NCBI GenBank assembly: GCA_905221615.1
Contig: CAJNDT010002057.1
Span: 186,001 to 250,000, forward strand
DNA length: 64,000 nt
Source: Symbiodinium sp. CCMP2592
Lineage: Eukaryota; Sar; Dinophyceae; Suessiales; Symbiodiniaceae
Direction: 5' to 3'
Below are positions 26,901-41,900 of the stretch, piece after piece (position 1 is the stretch's first letter; each line of letters starts with the position of its first letter). The position numbers were made by a program, and so were the translations under genes. The notes below the pieces were generated by a model. It saw only the letters and a list, made by a program, of their open reading frames with translations. It was not told the origin of the DNA and did not search any database.

Positions 26901-29900
26901 CGGGAAGAGGTTTACCCAATGCAGTATTGCATCAATCTGGATGCGTATGAATGTGTATATATATATACACATGTACACATACCCTGACCGACAACGACTC
27001 TCGTTAACGATTGAGTGCTCCTGCTAACAAGCAATGATCTGCAGAAAATGGCTCAGGGCTGCAGTTTGCTTTGCACCCCTGAGGGGGCAAGCTCAAACTT
27101 GAGAACTGCTCCTATGTTCCTGCTCTGGATCGCCCCAGCGCCCAACACGATGCACTTTGACATTGCTGATACGGAACCTGTAGTTAAATCCCGAGCCCTG
27201 AATTCCGACATTCAGAATCCTTTCAAACGTGCATGTTGACGAACTGGCTGTAGCCAAAATGACTTCGTCACGCTGGTCTTTCAGCTTCTCCAGAACGGCG
27301 TCCTTCGCTGACATGCTTTCCTTCCTGGAGCTGCTGTTAAGGACTTTAAGCCTTTAAGGGTTCCTTTAAGGGTTTGGGGTTGAGGATTTGAGCTGCTATA
27401 GCAAGGGAAGCATATGATGCTCTGTAGATTACCCTGAACAAGAACCCAGGCTTGCCGATGGTGGCTGTGGTTTGAGGTTCTGTTTCTGCAGCAAATGCTC
27501 CAGCAAGCCGTACTACATGTCCCCAAAGACCTACGACCTAAAACCCTCGGAGCGTTATTGTTAAGTGTTCAGGTATTCAAGCAGCATCATAAACCCTAAA
27601 GCTCAAGTAAGGCTTGGCTTTGGCCAGTACCTGGTGAGACTCCTGAAGGGGAAGGGACCCTCAAAGGAGAAACGTAGTACCCTAACCAGTAGACCCGGCC
27701 TAAAGCCTAAACCGCAGACCTAAACCCTAGCCCAATGAAGCCCTGAGCCCCAGACCTAGACTTAACCCTACAGCCCAAACCGGGTCACAGACAGACTCTA
27801 ATATAACCCTGAGTTGGAAAGAGTATGTAGATTCCGGATCAAGTCCATAAGCTCGCCAGATCCCCAAAGTCAAAATGTCTTGCCCTGGAGTCCTGGAGTG
27901 AACCGGGGTTCTACTAGGCTTGGCAGTCTCAGGCACAGGGGTTTGGGTTTTGAGAGCTTCTGTTGCAGACCTCTGGCTTCCATCTTGCATGCTGCATCAG
28001 AATGCCACCAGTCCCGAAACAGTGGACCTCCCATAGACACCCTGTGCAACAGGATGCATAAACCTTTACCTTTCAACAATAACGCAACCCTGAATTCGAC
28101 AATCTCAGCCGGATCACCCTAAACACTAACCTTTAAACTCAACCTTAAACTCTTAAAGCCTCAACTTCACCCTAGACCACCCTAAACCCCGAACCTCAAA
28201 GCTCTCTTCTTCAACAACCAGGCGCCAAAAAGTTCAAACTTTAAAAGATAAAGCTAATATATAAGGCCGAAAAGTTTAAAGTTCCCCCGTTCACTATCTA
28301 AAAACCATCAAGAACGCCGAGGCGCATCTTGTTGTACTCGTTGAGCACCACCTCGGCTTTGTCGTCCAGCTTCGAGTGCTCTTCTTTCAGCTTCCTGGGT
28401 GTATGTAACAACAACAAAATCAACAAGCATACTAATAATATTGTTAATAATAATATAGTAATAAAGTTAATAATAGTAATAATATTAACAATAATAATAA
28501 TAATAGTAGTAACAAATAGGAAAACAGGATTACTAATAATAATAACAGTAAGTATTAAAAACGATAGCAAAAATAACCGTTATCAGAATACTTAATCGCT
28601 TCTTGGGTGAGGAGGGAAGTTTATCAAGGACCATGCCAGACTTTAGGATTTGTGGGTTGAGGGATCCGGTTGAGGGCGGGTTTAGGTTACAAACACACAC
28701 AGCTGGGTCCCCCCTAGTTAGTTTCTAGCTCCCCGAGCAGAAATCATACTGGAACCCTTCAACCATTAAGTCCCTAAGCCATGAAAAAGGAGTCTTAAAG
28801 ACTGCCCTACTATACTACACCGTGGCCACTACCAAAACGACTGTGGAAACCGCTCCAGCCCTGTTCGACAGCCCAAGTGTCCATCGACGAGGAATGTCCC
28901 CATAAGCTGCCATGCAGTGATGATGGTGGTGATGAATGACGATGATGCTAGCTCTGATAAAGGTAAACATGATTATGATGCGGAATGGGTAGACATATAT
29001 ATATATATATACATATACACACACACACACACATGTGTATATATATATATATATATACAAGTGCAATGTTTTGGGTTTTTGCTTTCGGGATTCGTGCTTG
29101 GGGTGGTTTGTGGTTTGGGGTCCTAAGTCGTCAACACTAGGCCCTGAACTTTATGGCCTTATGGGGTTTAGGGTTTGGGTCCAACAGCTGCTGCTTGGCG
29201 ACTTCAGCTTCTTCTCCTCTCCCTGCGACAGATGCCCGGTTGGGGACCACACGCTGGAAACCCAGACCCCTACCTGAATCCATCATTAAACCGTAAAGTT
29301 TGAAGCCTACAGCTCATCGACCCTGCAGCGACAAAGACTGGAAATTGAAGCTTCCAAGGGTACGGATTTCGGGTTGAGGGGTCTTCAAAATTTTAAAGTT
29401 ACACTCATACAGCCCTTCTTGAACCCTGTGCACTAAAACCCTTCCTGAACCCTTACCCTTGCCCCACCAGCCTTGTATAGTATGGTCCTTGGGCCCAGAA
29501 GCTTTTACAGATGAGTCTTCAGAGACTTAGGGTTGTCCTAAACGTAAACTGAACCCCCTGAACCCTAAACTCCGTACACGACCAAACCCAACCCCTAAAC
29601 CCTGAACCCCTAAACCCTACGCCCTCAACCCCTAGCCCTAAGGCCCCTATATATAAATACCTGGGCCTAAGCCTCTTAAAGCGAACATGCTTAGGGCCTT
29701 GAACTCGTCCGCAGCTGCTTTAGCATTGCCTTCTGCCTCTCACAGCTCTCATTGGTGCTTCAGGGTTTGGGGTTTAAGGTTGAGGGTCCAGGGTTTAGAG
29801 TTTAGTAGGAGAGTGGACCCCTATAGCAGTCCCTATACAATCGCGTCTCGTAATCCCTATATGCCCTCCGCCACTCTGCCGGCACCAGCAACAAAGGGAC

Positions 29901-32900
29901 GCTGAAGAGAAAAGGGTAGTTTAGGGTTACAGGGTTTAGAGGTTTGGGGCTGTAGGAATTGCAAGTTTATTGGCTTTTGGCTTTTGGGGATTGCCATTGG
30001 AGGGATTAAGGAAATAGGGTTTTTACTGTTTAGGGTCGAGGAAATTTCAATGGTCACACTTGAGTCTGACCCGGACATACTGTCGAGGTTTAACAGAATT
30101 TAACCTCATCCGCTTCATCTTCAACTACTCTTTGTGGGACGTGCGTAGTCTGCGAATGCCACTGCGCGTCTGCGCCCTTCGGGAATACGGCAGTATCGTG
30201 ACAAGCATCTTCTGAAACACAATGCTTGCCACACGTCCGAAGTCGGACATCATGCTGAAGTCTATATCCCGTGACCCAGAATAATCGGTCTGATTCCTGG
30301 AACGGTTGAGCAAAACAAACCCAGACTTCTACACCCAATGCTAGGATGCCGCTCGCGCATGGCCTTCTTGGAGTTCTTCACCTGACAGAGACAAGACGAG
30401 GGCTGGAAACTGACATGGGTGGTTGTCACAATTGTGGTCCCTTTTTGGGTCCCTGGTATAATACGGCACCTAATATTTAGGGTGCCCAAAAGGGAACCAT
30501 AATTTTGACAACTACTCACATGGTCGTAGAACGATTTCACTTGTTTCAGCATGCTGCGGTGATGGGAAGCCTGACAGCTAGCGCTCCAACAACAACTGCG
30601 GTAAACCCTAGAAGTTGGAAACTTGCAAGAGGGATGTTGGGTGCTAATCTTCCACATAGTTTGTGCTTGGCTTGAGGCATGAGGACGGCGAGTTTCAAGA
30701 GTTACCTCACTTACTTCAGAATGTATGGCAGCTTCTTTTGAACATGCGGAAGCTTCTTTTAAATCTTGGCTTGAACTTCAATCAAACTGCAAATAGAGCC
30801 TACGTACCTTAAATCCAAACTGTGGTGACGTCCCTCCACAGGATGTGGGCTAATCACAGAATCAGGGGAGTTCTATTTACGGGAGCCCTGAACAGAGCAT
30901 TGGTCAATTCTCAGGAATCCCCATATACGAGCTGCAAGGCCGGCATGTGCGACAGAAACAGCGGACTTTTGTTGGTGTTGCACACCACCTCATGACAATG
31001 AGTCAGCCGCAGCGGCAGAATCCTGATTTTCAAAAGCTTCTCCGATGGTGTTGATGAGTTTGAACACATCCTTCAAGTTCACGGCTTTAGTCTGACTGTC
31101 TCTCCACCAGAAGTGCCCAATCGTCCGCCCGAAACTGCAGGGTCGTTTCTCCTTGAGGCATAGCCTGCTCGGAATCGTGGGAGCCAGCTTGCGTGACCCT
31201 CGGTGCATCGAGCATCGTGGTCGCATTCTCGTCGCGATGTAAACTGACTGATCGAAGCACAGGCATGGTTTCTTCATACGTCGGCAGCTCCACCCCGTTC
31301 TGCGGGAGCTTGCAGAACGCAGCCATGGTGCTGTATTCGAGCGGACTGCGCAAAATGTTGCGAAGATCCATCAGCAAGATGCGGAGCACCTCCTGTACAT
31401 CCTGCAGGATCACTGCAATGCCTCTTGCAGTTGACTTGGCGACGTCGGGCTTAGCGTTTAGGTTTTAGGGTTTAGGGTTTGCTCTCACGATGTCTTCCCG
31501 AGCACCGCGGTCCATGGGCCCTGTGCAGGGTTATTTGTCCTTTGTTGGCTGTAATTCATGTTTAAATAAAGAATAATGAAAGGTTGAGCGTACCTCCTTC
31601 GTGCCTACCGTGGCCTTATTAAGGTGCTCCTACAGGCACTTTACAACGGCATAAGGGCTTTGATTAAGGGGTTTAAGTCCGCAAAATGGAAAGTGCCCAT
31701 ATTTCTCACAGTTGCGACGGTCTTGAGGGTGTGTCCATCAACCGCGTGCAAACCACTGAAACTCTTGAGGCTTCGGCCATGTTGTCAGCATCCAGCAAGG
31801 CTTTCTTGCCTCAGTTGCTGAGTTTTCAGTGCCTCCGGGTACGACCTGTGACCGTAAACCCTGCAACAGCAGGCTGATGCCGGCTACACTCCACCGAAAA
31901 ACTCGTCGGTTAATCAGTTGGAGTCAACTCGTGCATCACCTGCCTAGACGTGCTCACCCATGAAAATGCAGCATGACGCTTGGACTGTCAGCTCTTTGCA
32001 ACTAATGCCAAACCTCAAGACTTGAAATCGGTCAGCCCAAACCCCAGCCCAGATTTTACAGACTTTCAATGAAACCCCACACCATGAACCTATGTGCCAA
32101 AGCTCACCGGATTGGCTGATAAGTTGCACTTGTGTCGCATATCCTCGCACTTCTTCGTGGCTTCCTGCAGGTTCACCCTACTGATGCAGACATGCATAGT
32201 TGAGACGACTTGTAACTCGTACTTGTAATCATGGCATAAGCACAACACTAACCACCACGTGTTTACAATATTGTTGCTGTCCCCCCTGAACCCAAAGCAC
32301 AGAAGGATACCTCCGACTTCCGACATAACTGCCACGAAACCTTCAACTCCAAACCCTAAGAATCGAAATCCTGCATCCTAATACCCTTAAACCCGAAAAC
32401 CCTAAAACCTGAAAAGCCTAAAGCCCAAACTAAACCATGAACCCCTGCAGCCACATGTCGAAGAAAGGAGCTCCACTAAGTCAGTCAGTGCGAGGAAGCT
32501 TAGTAAACATGACAAGAAGCCTCATAGGACCTCACAGGACTCATATTACGGTCCGAAGAACTTCCTTCATTGAGGGGTGACTTGGGCTGCGGCCCGAAAC
32601 ACCGTAACCCGGATGCTTTCGCTGATGCTTCAGGCAGGCTCGGTCGTTCCTGTCTCATACTGGGCCTTTCGAAAGGAAGATCGCCTGGTTCTAACTGTTG
32701 CGCCTCCTACCCGAAGAACTGGACTCCGGATCCACAACATACACGCGAAGCGTTAACACAGAAAGCATGAAACAAGGAAGTCGCCTCAAGGACCTGCCCA
32801 AACCGACAAGGCAAAGGGTCCAAGGGAAACCATGAAAATGCGAGCCCCAAGAAGCCACGACGCCAGTAGAGAAAAGTAACCTAATTCACACGCCCTCGTT

Positions 32901-35900
32901 GACATGTACCCTAACTATGAAAAGCCTCCAAGGCCTCGAACCCTAAAACTTTAAGACTAAATCGCACATAATTACCCAAAACCCACAAGCCAAAAGCCTC
33001 TACTACTAATATGCCCTTAGCCCTAAAAGCCTATATAAGCCTTAGCCATAACTCCGCAAATCCAACTGTAAAGGCCCTGTAGATCCCCAGCCTCGAGCTT
33101 CGCCTTCGCTTGCTTCAGCTCCTCGCCGCCGATGTTCATGATCCTTGGGTTCAGGGTTTTTTTAAGTGTGACGGACTTTCTCTCGCAAGCGAAGTCAAGC
33201 CCACCCGGTGGGGCGGACACTGCGGGGTCAGGGCTTAGGGATTTGGGTTTAGGGTTTAAGGCTCGGCTTCGATGAGCTTGGGCTTCAACATGGAGACGAT
33301 AAAATAATCCCTCGCCCTTCTTATACTAAAGACACCCCTTTAGAATAAACACACCTCAAGAGCAAAAGCAAGAGCAGGACAACGAGTAAGAGCAAGACCA
33401 GGAGCACGAGCAGGAGCCGCGGTGGGAGCAGGAGCAACCGCCAGAGCAGGAGCAAGATCACCGGAACCCAGGAGTAGAGACAAAAATCAACCTCACAGAA
33501 CAAACATAGTTCGAGCTTTTTTTTGTGGGGCGGCCGTTCAATATTACTTGGAGGGTCGGGGGACTTAGTAAGTAGGTATTTCATAGACGTGTAAGTACCA
33601 CAACCCCAGTTAGGATCCCCTCTAGGGTACTCATAAGTCTTCTTATTACCTACTTACTACGTCCCTGACCCTCCAAGTAGGGACATGGAACTAAGGTTCT
33701 ATGTTGAACATTTCCCGCTTGTAGCAAGGTCTTCGGGCTAGCAGCTTTCGGGCCCAGGCCTACAACCTTGTAAACCCAACTAAAAGTTTAGACCCCAGCC
33801 CGCAACTCCGGGAAAATCAGCAAAAGGGCTGGTTGTGCAGATCACGCACTTCTTCCTCGACAACCTGCCCGAGAATACGTATTCAGGTGCGCTGCGCAAG
33901 GTGAGGATGTGGCCTAGGCTTTGGAGGTTCAGAGCCTGAGAATGACATGTCGACTTGTTTGCTTTAGCTCATGTGCCTTGCTTTTTCTATGGCCAGAGAA
34001 GGCAACCTTGGACTAGATCAAACCCGGAACTACCCCAATCGATGCCAACAATGGATTGGAGGGAAGAAGGCCTGGATCAATCACTCCTGCTGATACTGTT
34101 CATCTTCCCAGTCCCCAAAAACCCCCTACTAAAGCCCTGCATGTCCGCCTACTGCACAGGTCGACACCACAGGCTTTGATTACCTCGATGAGCCTGATCT
34201 GGCTTTGGTTCTGTTGCTCAGGCGGCTGGTTCGTGCATTTTCTCTACTCCGGGTTTGTGTGCGTGTGCGTGCTTGTCTGATTCCTGCTTCCTGCTTCCCA
34301 ATCCATGCTTTCCTGATCCATGTGCAGCCCTCTGGCTACGATGCGTGATCCCTAAAACGCTGAACCCTAAAATTGCGAAACCATAAATCGTGGAGTGGCT
34401 TCTGGTGCCTTTGAGACAAAGGGTGCCACCCCTCACCTCGCCCACCCCCTCTCTGGTCACGCGGTGATGGCAAGCGGCCTTGCTCATCGTCGACTCTAGC
34501 CTCTCGTCACCCTACACCCGAAACTCTCCCAAAGGGTCCTAAGTACCTGTATGGTAGAATGTGGGGTTTCTATATTAGGAATTACTGTTATGATCCAGGG
34601 AAGTACCCCCCATAACAGTACATAGGACCCTTTGGGTCTTGAAACAACACAAGCCGAATCCTCACTCTGAGCCCTTAACCTACAAACAGAAGCCCCTCGA
34701 ACAAAAGGTTGGCTGTGCTCCAATAACCCTGAACCGCCTGAAACCTAACGCTGTGAATTATTAACCCTACATCCTAAACTACAGAATCCTAAAAACATAT
34801 GTACATACATACATATATATATATATACGCACCAAAAACTAAATTCGTTGATAGCCTGATGCTGCTCCATGATGGTGTTCAGCTCGTCTGAGCGGCTCTC
34901 GATGAGCTTCTCCAGCCTCGTTTTTCAGGGTTTAAAGGTTACGGCTCAGGTCTGAGCGTGAAGAACCGCTGTCGAATCCGGTGTGAGGTGTAACGTGTAG
35001 CATGGTAGCGTTTAGGATTACAAGCCTACCTCGAGTTCCTTGACGGTTTCAGCTTGCTGCTTTCGTTGAGGGCATTTTGCCTTTCCAGCTTCGTAGCAAC
35101 AAACCCTAAACACCTAAACCTAACCCTAAACCTATGACCTCTGACCCCCCTCCCTCAACCTTAATCTTTAAACCCTAAAACCCTATAAGCCCGAAACACC
35201 CTAGGCCCCCTACCGTCGCATCAGCACATCTCCGGGGCGCCGACTGCTTGATCTTTGCCTTCTCCTCGCTGGTGAGCTGTGGCACTTTCAGCCTCAAGCC
35301 GTTCTGCTTGGGGTCCAGTAGGGTCTGGGGTTGAGGGCTTCAGGGTTTAAGTTTAGGGGTTCTAGGTTTCAGGGTTCCTTTAAAGGGAAAACCTAAGGGG
35401 CTTCAGAGGTCTTTGAAAGGAACACCCAGGTGGTTTGAGAAAGCAGTTCTGTTTAGGGTTCTAGGGTTTAGGGTTTAGGCGTTTTGGTTTTTTTTGGTTC
35501 AGGGGGGCTGAAGGTTTTTTTGGATTTAGGGGTTTAGGGTTTCGGTGTTTCAGGGCTTCAGGGGTTGAGGGGGTTCTTAGCGGTCCCTGACTGAGAAGGC
35601 CTCTGTGTCTGTGTACGTACAGGCAGACCAGAGAAGGCAAATCAAGCCCTAGACATGAGTCACCCATTGATGTGAATAGCAAGGGACTACACACACAGAC
35701 ACACAAACACACGCACACACACACACACACACAAACAATTATGACATCAAGATCCAGGGAGGGGGGAGCCTGATGCGACGATACCACAACTCCCTGTGGA
35801 GTGTTAAAGCCGGGGGCTGAGCTACTCTTCTGAGCCCAGGCATTCCCAGCCCTGAAAACCCCAGGTTAGGGTTTCGGTTTAGGGGGTTTAAACGGTAAGG

Positions 35901-38900
35901 GTTTAGGAGGTATAGGGTTTAGGGCTTCAGAAACCTTAAAGCTCCAAGAGCACTACTACCGGGGTCCCCCAACAACTATCCCTTATTGCCCAAATTTGTC
36001 CTGAGTGCCCACATAATACAACTAGATGTGCAATTTAATTTAACACCTATCCCATCCCCCAAACCCCCAAATGCTACTTCCATCGTGTAGGTTTAGTTGG
36101 CTTAGGGTGTCTTTGGTTTGGGGCTCAGGGGGTTTAGGCCTACTTGTCGGGTATCATGGGGAACTAAGGGTTAACCTTTTGGTGATATAGGGGTTTGTAT
36201 AGGGGCTATACTACCCCAAAAAAAGGTTCAAGGTTGCCTACTCTACTACTAGGTTCCTTCCCTATCAAGCGTACCAAGCAACAAGGGAGCTCAAACATAC
36301 TTTGGCGAGCCCGCAGGGAACGGGTGGGAACTCATTTAGGCTTGGGGTTGAGGGTTCAAGGCTTGCCATCCTCCACACCGCACTTCGGCTGAGGCAGCGG
36401 ACGACTTCAATCTGCCCTCATAGGCCTGCAAGGTGAACTCCACCAGGGTGTATTGAAGGTTTTGGGGTTTAGGAGTTTAGTAATTTAGGGGTTGAGGTGT
36501 TTGAGGGTTTGCAATTTAGGATGTTCGTTTCAGGGTTTCGGCTTTTTTGGGTCTAGGGCTTGGGGTCTAGGGCGCAAGATTTGGGGCTTCCTTGGTGGGT
36601 ATCTCGGGTATCTTCTGGGCTGACAGGGCTCAGAGTTTAGAGTTCCATAAGGGTCCATGAGCCACGATTCAGGGTTTAGTGTTTAGGGTTTATAGGGCCC
36701 CAAATAGAGATAATGAGCCCCAAAGTACCTATATAGGGACTACATCAAGGCCAATGTATCTACTATATGAGTACATGGACCCTGAGGGGTTTGTAATAGT
36801 GCCAGTCTACGAAGATAGGCCAAATCTGGTCTTCCACAAAGCAGTCTCTGGCGGGACCATCATACTAGCATGGCTTCGGTGACGCTTGCGTAATGTACTA
36901 GAGAGGGGGGTTTACATGACAAGTGGGTCTGAAGAAACTGAAGCAGATTTTGCGCATTATCGTTTAACCTATACAAGGAATAGGCTAATGGAAGGGGGGA
37001 TGTTTTTGACGAAGTCATGACAAAGACCCTTCTATTCTCCCTGAATCTTCAACTCTCTTCACAGACTTCGGCCCCTCCTCGGATTGCTTCTTCAGGGCGT
37101 TCACGTCCATCGTGCACGTCCTGAGGCTCCGTGGTCGATGTGTATAGTCGTGCGGGGCTTCATGTAATTAGGGTCGGGTTTCGGGTTCAGGTTTTTAGGG
37201 ATCTGGTTTAGGGTCTACCGCAGTTCTCCGTTGAGGGTGCAGGGCACATCGGGTTTAGGGTTCAGTTCAACAGCCAAGACTTCTTCAGCTTTCAAATTAA
37301 AGGTGGCTACCCGCGAACACCCACACAGACTATAGGCCTTAAGAGAAACCTGTACTATTTTGGGGTCCCTTTTCGTACATATAGTAACAGTATACTAGGC
37401 CCCAAAACCCTATTCACACACAGACATGCACAAGGGGCCCAGACTAAACTCGACTCCCATGGCTAGAGCAGGCCGTTTCGCTAGGTCCACGGCCGCAGAA
37501 GCTTTTGGTGGCTATAGACCGGCCAAGGTTTGTGGGAGAGGGCTTCGACAAGCCACGATACCTTTAGGGTTTAGGGGTTTGGGGTTTAGGGGGACAAGCC
37601 AGCTGCTTATGCAACGGACTTCAAGGGACTGTCTCTCGCAGCTTAAAGTTGCGATTTAGTTAGAGAAGAGGAAACACTGAGCTGCAACACCGCAGCCACG
37701 GACCTCGATCTCTCAACTCTGACCGGGAACTCCTCAATGCTAGATTCCAAACCCGGACGTGTGCCATGAGACCAAACGCCTGGAGATAAGAGTATCGCAC
37801 TCACGGAATCCAAATTCCTACGTACTCCACAAATGTCCGCACCTGTCGAAACATAGCATGCCCCAAACCTTAAAACACCACGCGCCGCTTAACCCCAACG
37901 GTGCAGGACACAAACCCCTGAAACTGCACAACAAAAACGAGTCCTCAAAGCCCAGGACTCAAAACAACCCAACGGTTTCATATGTATAGTACTATCTTTC
38001 CCGGAAACCTCAAAAAAAGAGTCCCTAAACCCTAGCTTCAAACGTATCGTATGGTGTTTTCCGGAAACCTCAAAATGCGAGTCCCTGAACCCTAGTTTCA
38101 CTTGTACAGTATGGCCTTTCCCGGAAACCTGAAAAAAGAAGTCTCTAAACCCTAAATCCTAAACCCTAAACCCCTAGACCCTAAACCGATCTAAAACCCC
38201 CATGCCCAGAAGTGCCTCTCACGCAGCTCCAGCTCGGGAATTTCGCGGTCCGTGCTGTTCAGCGCCTCATCCAAAGCCTGTGGTCTAGGGTTTAAGGGTC
38301 ATAATGCGCTTAGGGGTTTAGGAGCTTAGGGGCTTAGGGTTCAGGGGTTTAGGGGCTTATGATAGACAGTACGAGGATTTCACACCAAAGCTCTAATACT
38401 GCAGACCTATCAAAACCTTCACGGTACAATTTTAAGGGTACTTGAGTATAGAACCCTACGTTGACGTTCCGCCCCACATCAGAGGCCGACTGCACGGGGT
38501 CGTGCTAGTCGTAAGGGCATAGATTGCTGCATAGATTGGCAACGAACCCGTCGTCAGATCCAATTTCGTCCTCCGAATTTGTGAGTGAAGATGGCTCTGT
38601 GACTGTATAACGTCAGTGGTTAAACTTTCTATGCCTGTAACAAGCGATGTGACACCCTCAACCTCCGAAAGTGTGCAAGGCCAAGGATTCGAGGTGTATG
38701 TTTTGCAAGCCTCTCTGCTTCACAACCATCTAGTGACCCATCCAACAACACAGGGGTTTCTTTAGGGTTTCTACCGACACCTCCAACAATACTAGTGAAA
38801 CTTGACATCGACACACGGGTTGCGATTTTGCTCATCGAGGATTATATCCCGACCACACCAAAAAACAGCATGGAGTATGTGAGAACCCCAGACAGTAAGC

Positions 38901-41900
38901 TTGAAACCGTCAGGACATTGTGGCAGAATGATGGGTAGCAGATGATACACCTCTAACGTCATCAGGATATGTCTAGCCCTATCTTGTCCAAAGCCTGCGT
39001 GGCAAACCTAAACTATCTGCCAAACACCTTGCACGACAAAGCAGATCCTCACAGGGTTGTGAATGGTTGTCACCCACCCCCGCCGCCCCCTCTCAACAGG
39101 CCTCGCGCTCTTGCCGCAGCTGCATCAGCTGAGCGTTGGCTTCCTCATAAGCCTGCCGATTGCAAGACTTTCAATGGAATGCAGAGGTCTAAGTTGGTAG
39201 TAGTCTCCCTTACATACCCTTCATCGCGAAACTGCAATAGCCCACTATGCATGGCCCTCCATGAATGATGCATCGTCGGCCCTGGCTGTCATTTTGTACA
39301 AAGGCGTACAAGATGGGGTCTTTGGTGATGGTCGCAGCGCATGTTTTGGTGTGTGGTTCCTTGTCACAGTCGTCTGCTTTACATGTTCGATTGGGTACCG
39401 TCCGTCGTGTTCGGGTCGTGGGCAGACTCGTGTACATATGTCATGCATGGAGGTCGCTGGAATGTTTGGGGTTACTGCCCGGATCGGAATACAGTAATTG
39501 TGTCTTACACATTACAGCCCTATGACGACTTCCACCACGTTCATGCTTCGTGTGTCCTGGACGCCGCCCGTGTTTTACCTAAATAAACCCAAAAACCCCA
39601 AACCCTGAACAACTACATCTCAAACCCCTGAATCCTTAAACTCTCAACCCAAATCCAACCCAACAAACTTCACGCCTGCTGGACGCACTTCTTGACCAAA
39701 CCCCAAGCCCTTAAACTCTCTGAACCACCCGGACGAACTTCTTATAGTCCTATAATCCCTGCACGCCCTAAAAACCCTCACGGCTCCTGAAAGAACTTCT
39801 TGACCTCCCTGTTGACCGTATAGTATAAGCCTCATACACTCCATACAGCCTATAATCATGCCAATCCCTAAACCCTAAACCCTGAACCCCAAACCCTAAA
39901 TTCTGAACCCTAAACCCTCAACCCTAAATTCTGAACCCTAAACCCTAAGCCCTAAATTCTGAACCCTAAACCCTCAACCCTAAATTCTGAACCCTAAACC
40001 CTAAACCCTAAATTCTGAACCCTAAACCCTAAACCCTCACGGCTCCTGAACGAACTTCTTGACCTCCTCTTGCGAGTACTTGGAGACTGAAGCCCTGGCA
40101 CAAGTAGCGGCTCTTCAGGGCTTTGGGGCTTCGAGGTCGAGAGTGTTCCTCTACTTGGAGGGTCGGGGGGGGGACTTCGTGAGTAGGTTATAAGTGGTTA
40201 TAAGTAGACTTATAAGTGCCTTAAAAGGGACCCTAATTGGGGTTATGGTACTTATACGTCTCTAAAAAAACAACTTACTAGGTCCCCCGACCCTCCAAGT
40301 AAGGGTTCCTTAGGGATCTAGAAGGATTCCTATTTGGGGTTGGGGACAAGGGTAAGGTATAAGCAGAATATCGGCTTTGTAGATTCAAGATTTGGGGCTT
40401 GGGGGCTAGAGAACAGCAACTATCTGAGGTTGGGCTTGGGGGTTGTATTGCTGCTGCTGTAACAAGAGAAAGCTTTTAAGGAGAAGCATCGGTGGGCACC
40501 TACAGGTTCCAAATGCTTGGGACTGAGTTGGAAGCTCGGGCTGAGGACTTTGAGCGCAGGACTGCGGGTTTAGTTTACGGATATTAGGGCTTGCACTGCG
40601 AGGTGAAACCTTGTAAAGGTTCCCTCCCCCGATGTAAAGTTGAAAAGCTCAACACCAAGACATATATGTAGACTCCTACGAAACCCCAAACCTTAATCCC
40701 CAAATCGAAAATCTAGAAACAACAACAGCAACCAAGAGATCGATGGCTCTAGGCTCCGATCTCCGGGGTGCGAAGCCCTGACAGCGGATCTTCCAAGAAT
40801 CCTTCATTCTGCGGAACATGCGCTCTCAACACTGTTACCCTGAGGCTCCATGTAACATCCCAAATTCCATACCCCCACGCACCAAAACCGATGAACTCTT
40901 AAAGAAAACCTCGAAGCAACCCATGGAAGGAAGCCCTACTTAAACGGTCATGGGACTTAGTAACTAGGGTTATAAATAAAGTATCTGTACTTATAACCCT
41001 AACTAGAGTACTTATAACCCTGCTTACTAAGTCCCATGATCCTCCAAGCAGTAGGGTTTAGGGTTTAGGGGTTTAGGGGTTTAGGGTTTACCTAAACCCT
41101 AAACTAGGCACGTTCGTCCCATCCGGCCTCATTCCTCCACTGGCGACCTTGCCTCCGCCGCCGGACATCGTGCCACTGGCGTCGATCAGGCCGCCGGCAA
41201 GCCTGGGCTCAGGGTTTAGGGTTCAGGGTTTCGGATTGTAGGGTTTAGAGTTTGGGGCTTAGGCTGCAAGGATGGGTTTAGGGTTTTGCTTCCATGGGCT
41301 AAAGACTAAGTTAAAGGGCACTTTCTGTGAACCCCCTTATGGGATCTACTTGACTTTGTAGGAACCATATTTAGGGATCTACTCCTGCAAGCCTGGGCTG
41401 GTGATACAGCTAAGGGTCCATGTGCCAGATGGCCTATCCTTTAACTCGGCCGTTCAGTAGTCCTTCTATAGGTACTTAGGGCCGGAGTATATAATCTGTG
41501 GATACATGGACCGTTAGGGATAGGGTTCTCATAGGATTCCTGGGAGGGTTCTTTACAGGGCTCGATGCTGGTGCTGTGATATACAGTAGAAGCCAGAAAG
41601 TTGGAACATCAGTAGCCTCATGCCCTTAAAGCAAAGTATAGGGAATCCCAGCATGAATCATCCTAAATCCATGTTCCAACTTTCTGGGGTTCACTATAGG
41701 GGCCTCGACACGTGGAAGAGTGCTTTGGGGTCGATAACAGCAATGCCTAATACTGGTAAATATGCGGGCCGGTAAGTGAACCGGCTTCTTCGAGGTTTGG
41801 GGTTCAGAATTATTTGGGCTTGGGGTTTATAAGTTGACGGATTGAGGTTGTGTTCGGTTCAGGCTTAAGCCTTATGCGTTAAATGGCTTCTGGATTCCTG

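Noticed and set aside
27243-27262. Similarity to part of the dinoflagellate spliced leader (TAGCCA...TTTTGGCT)
   Set aside because: Only a short fragment matches, in an intron next to exon 33, with no full 22-mer or donor context.
37976-38155. CRISPR-like regular repeat
   Set aside because: Contiguous 60-bp tandem repeat without spacers, in a eukaryotic context.
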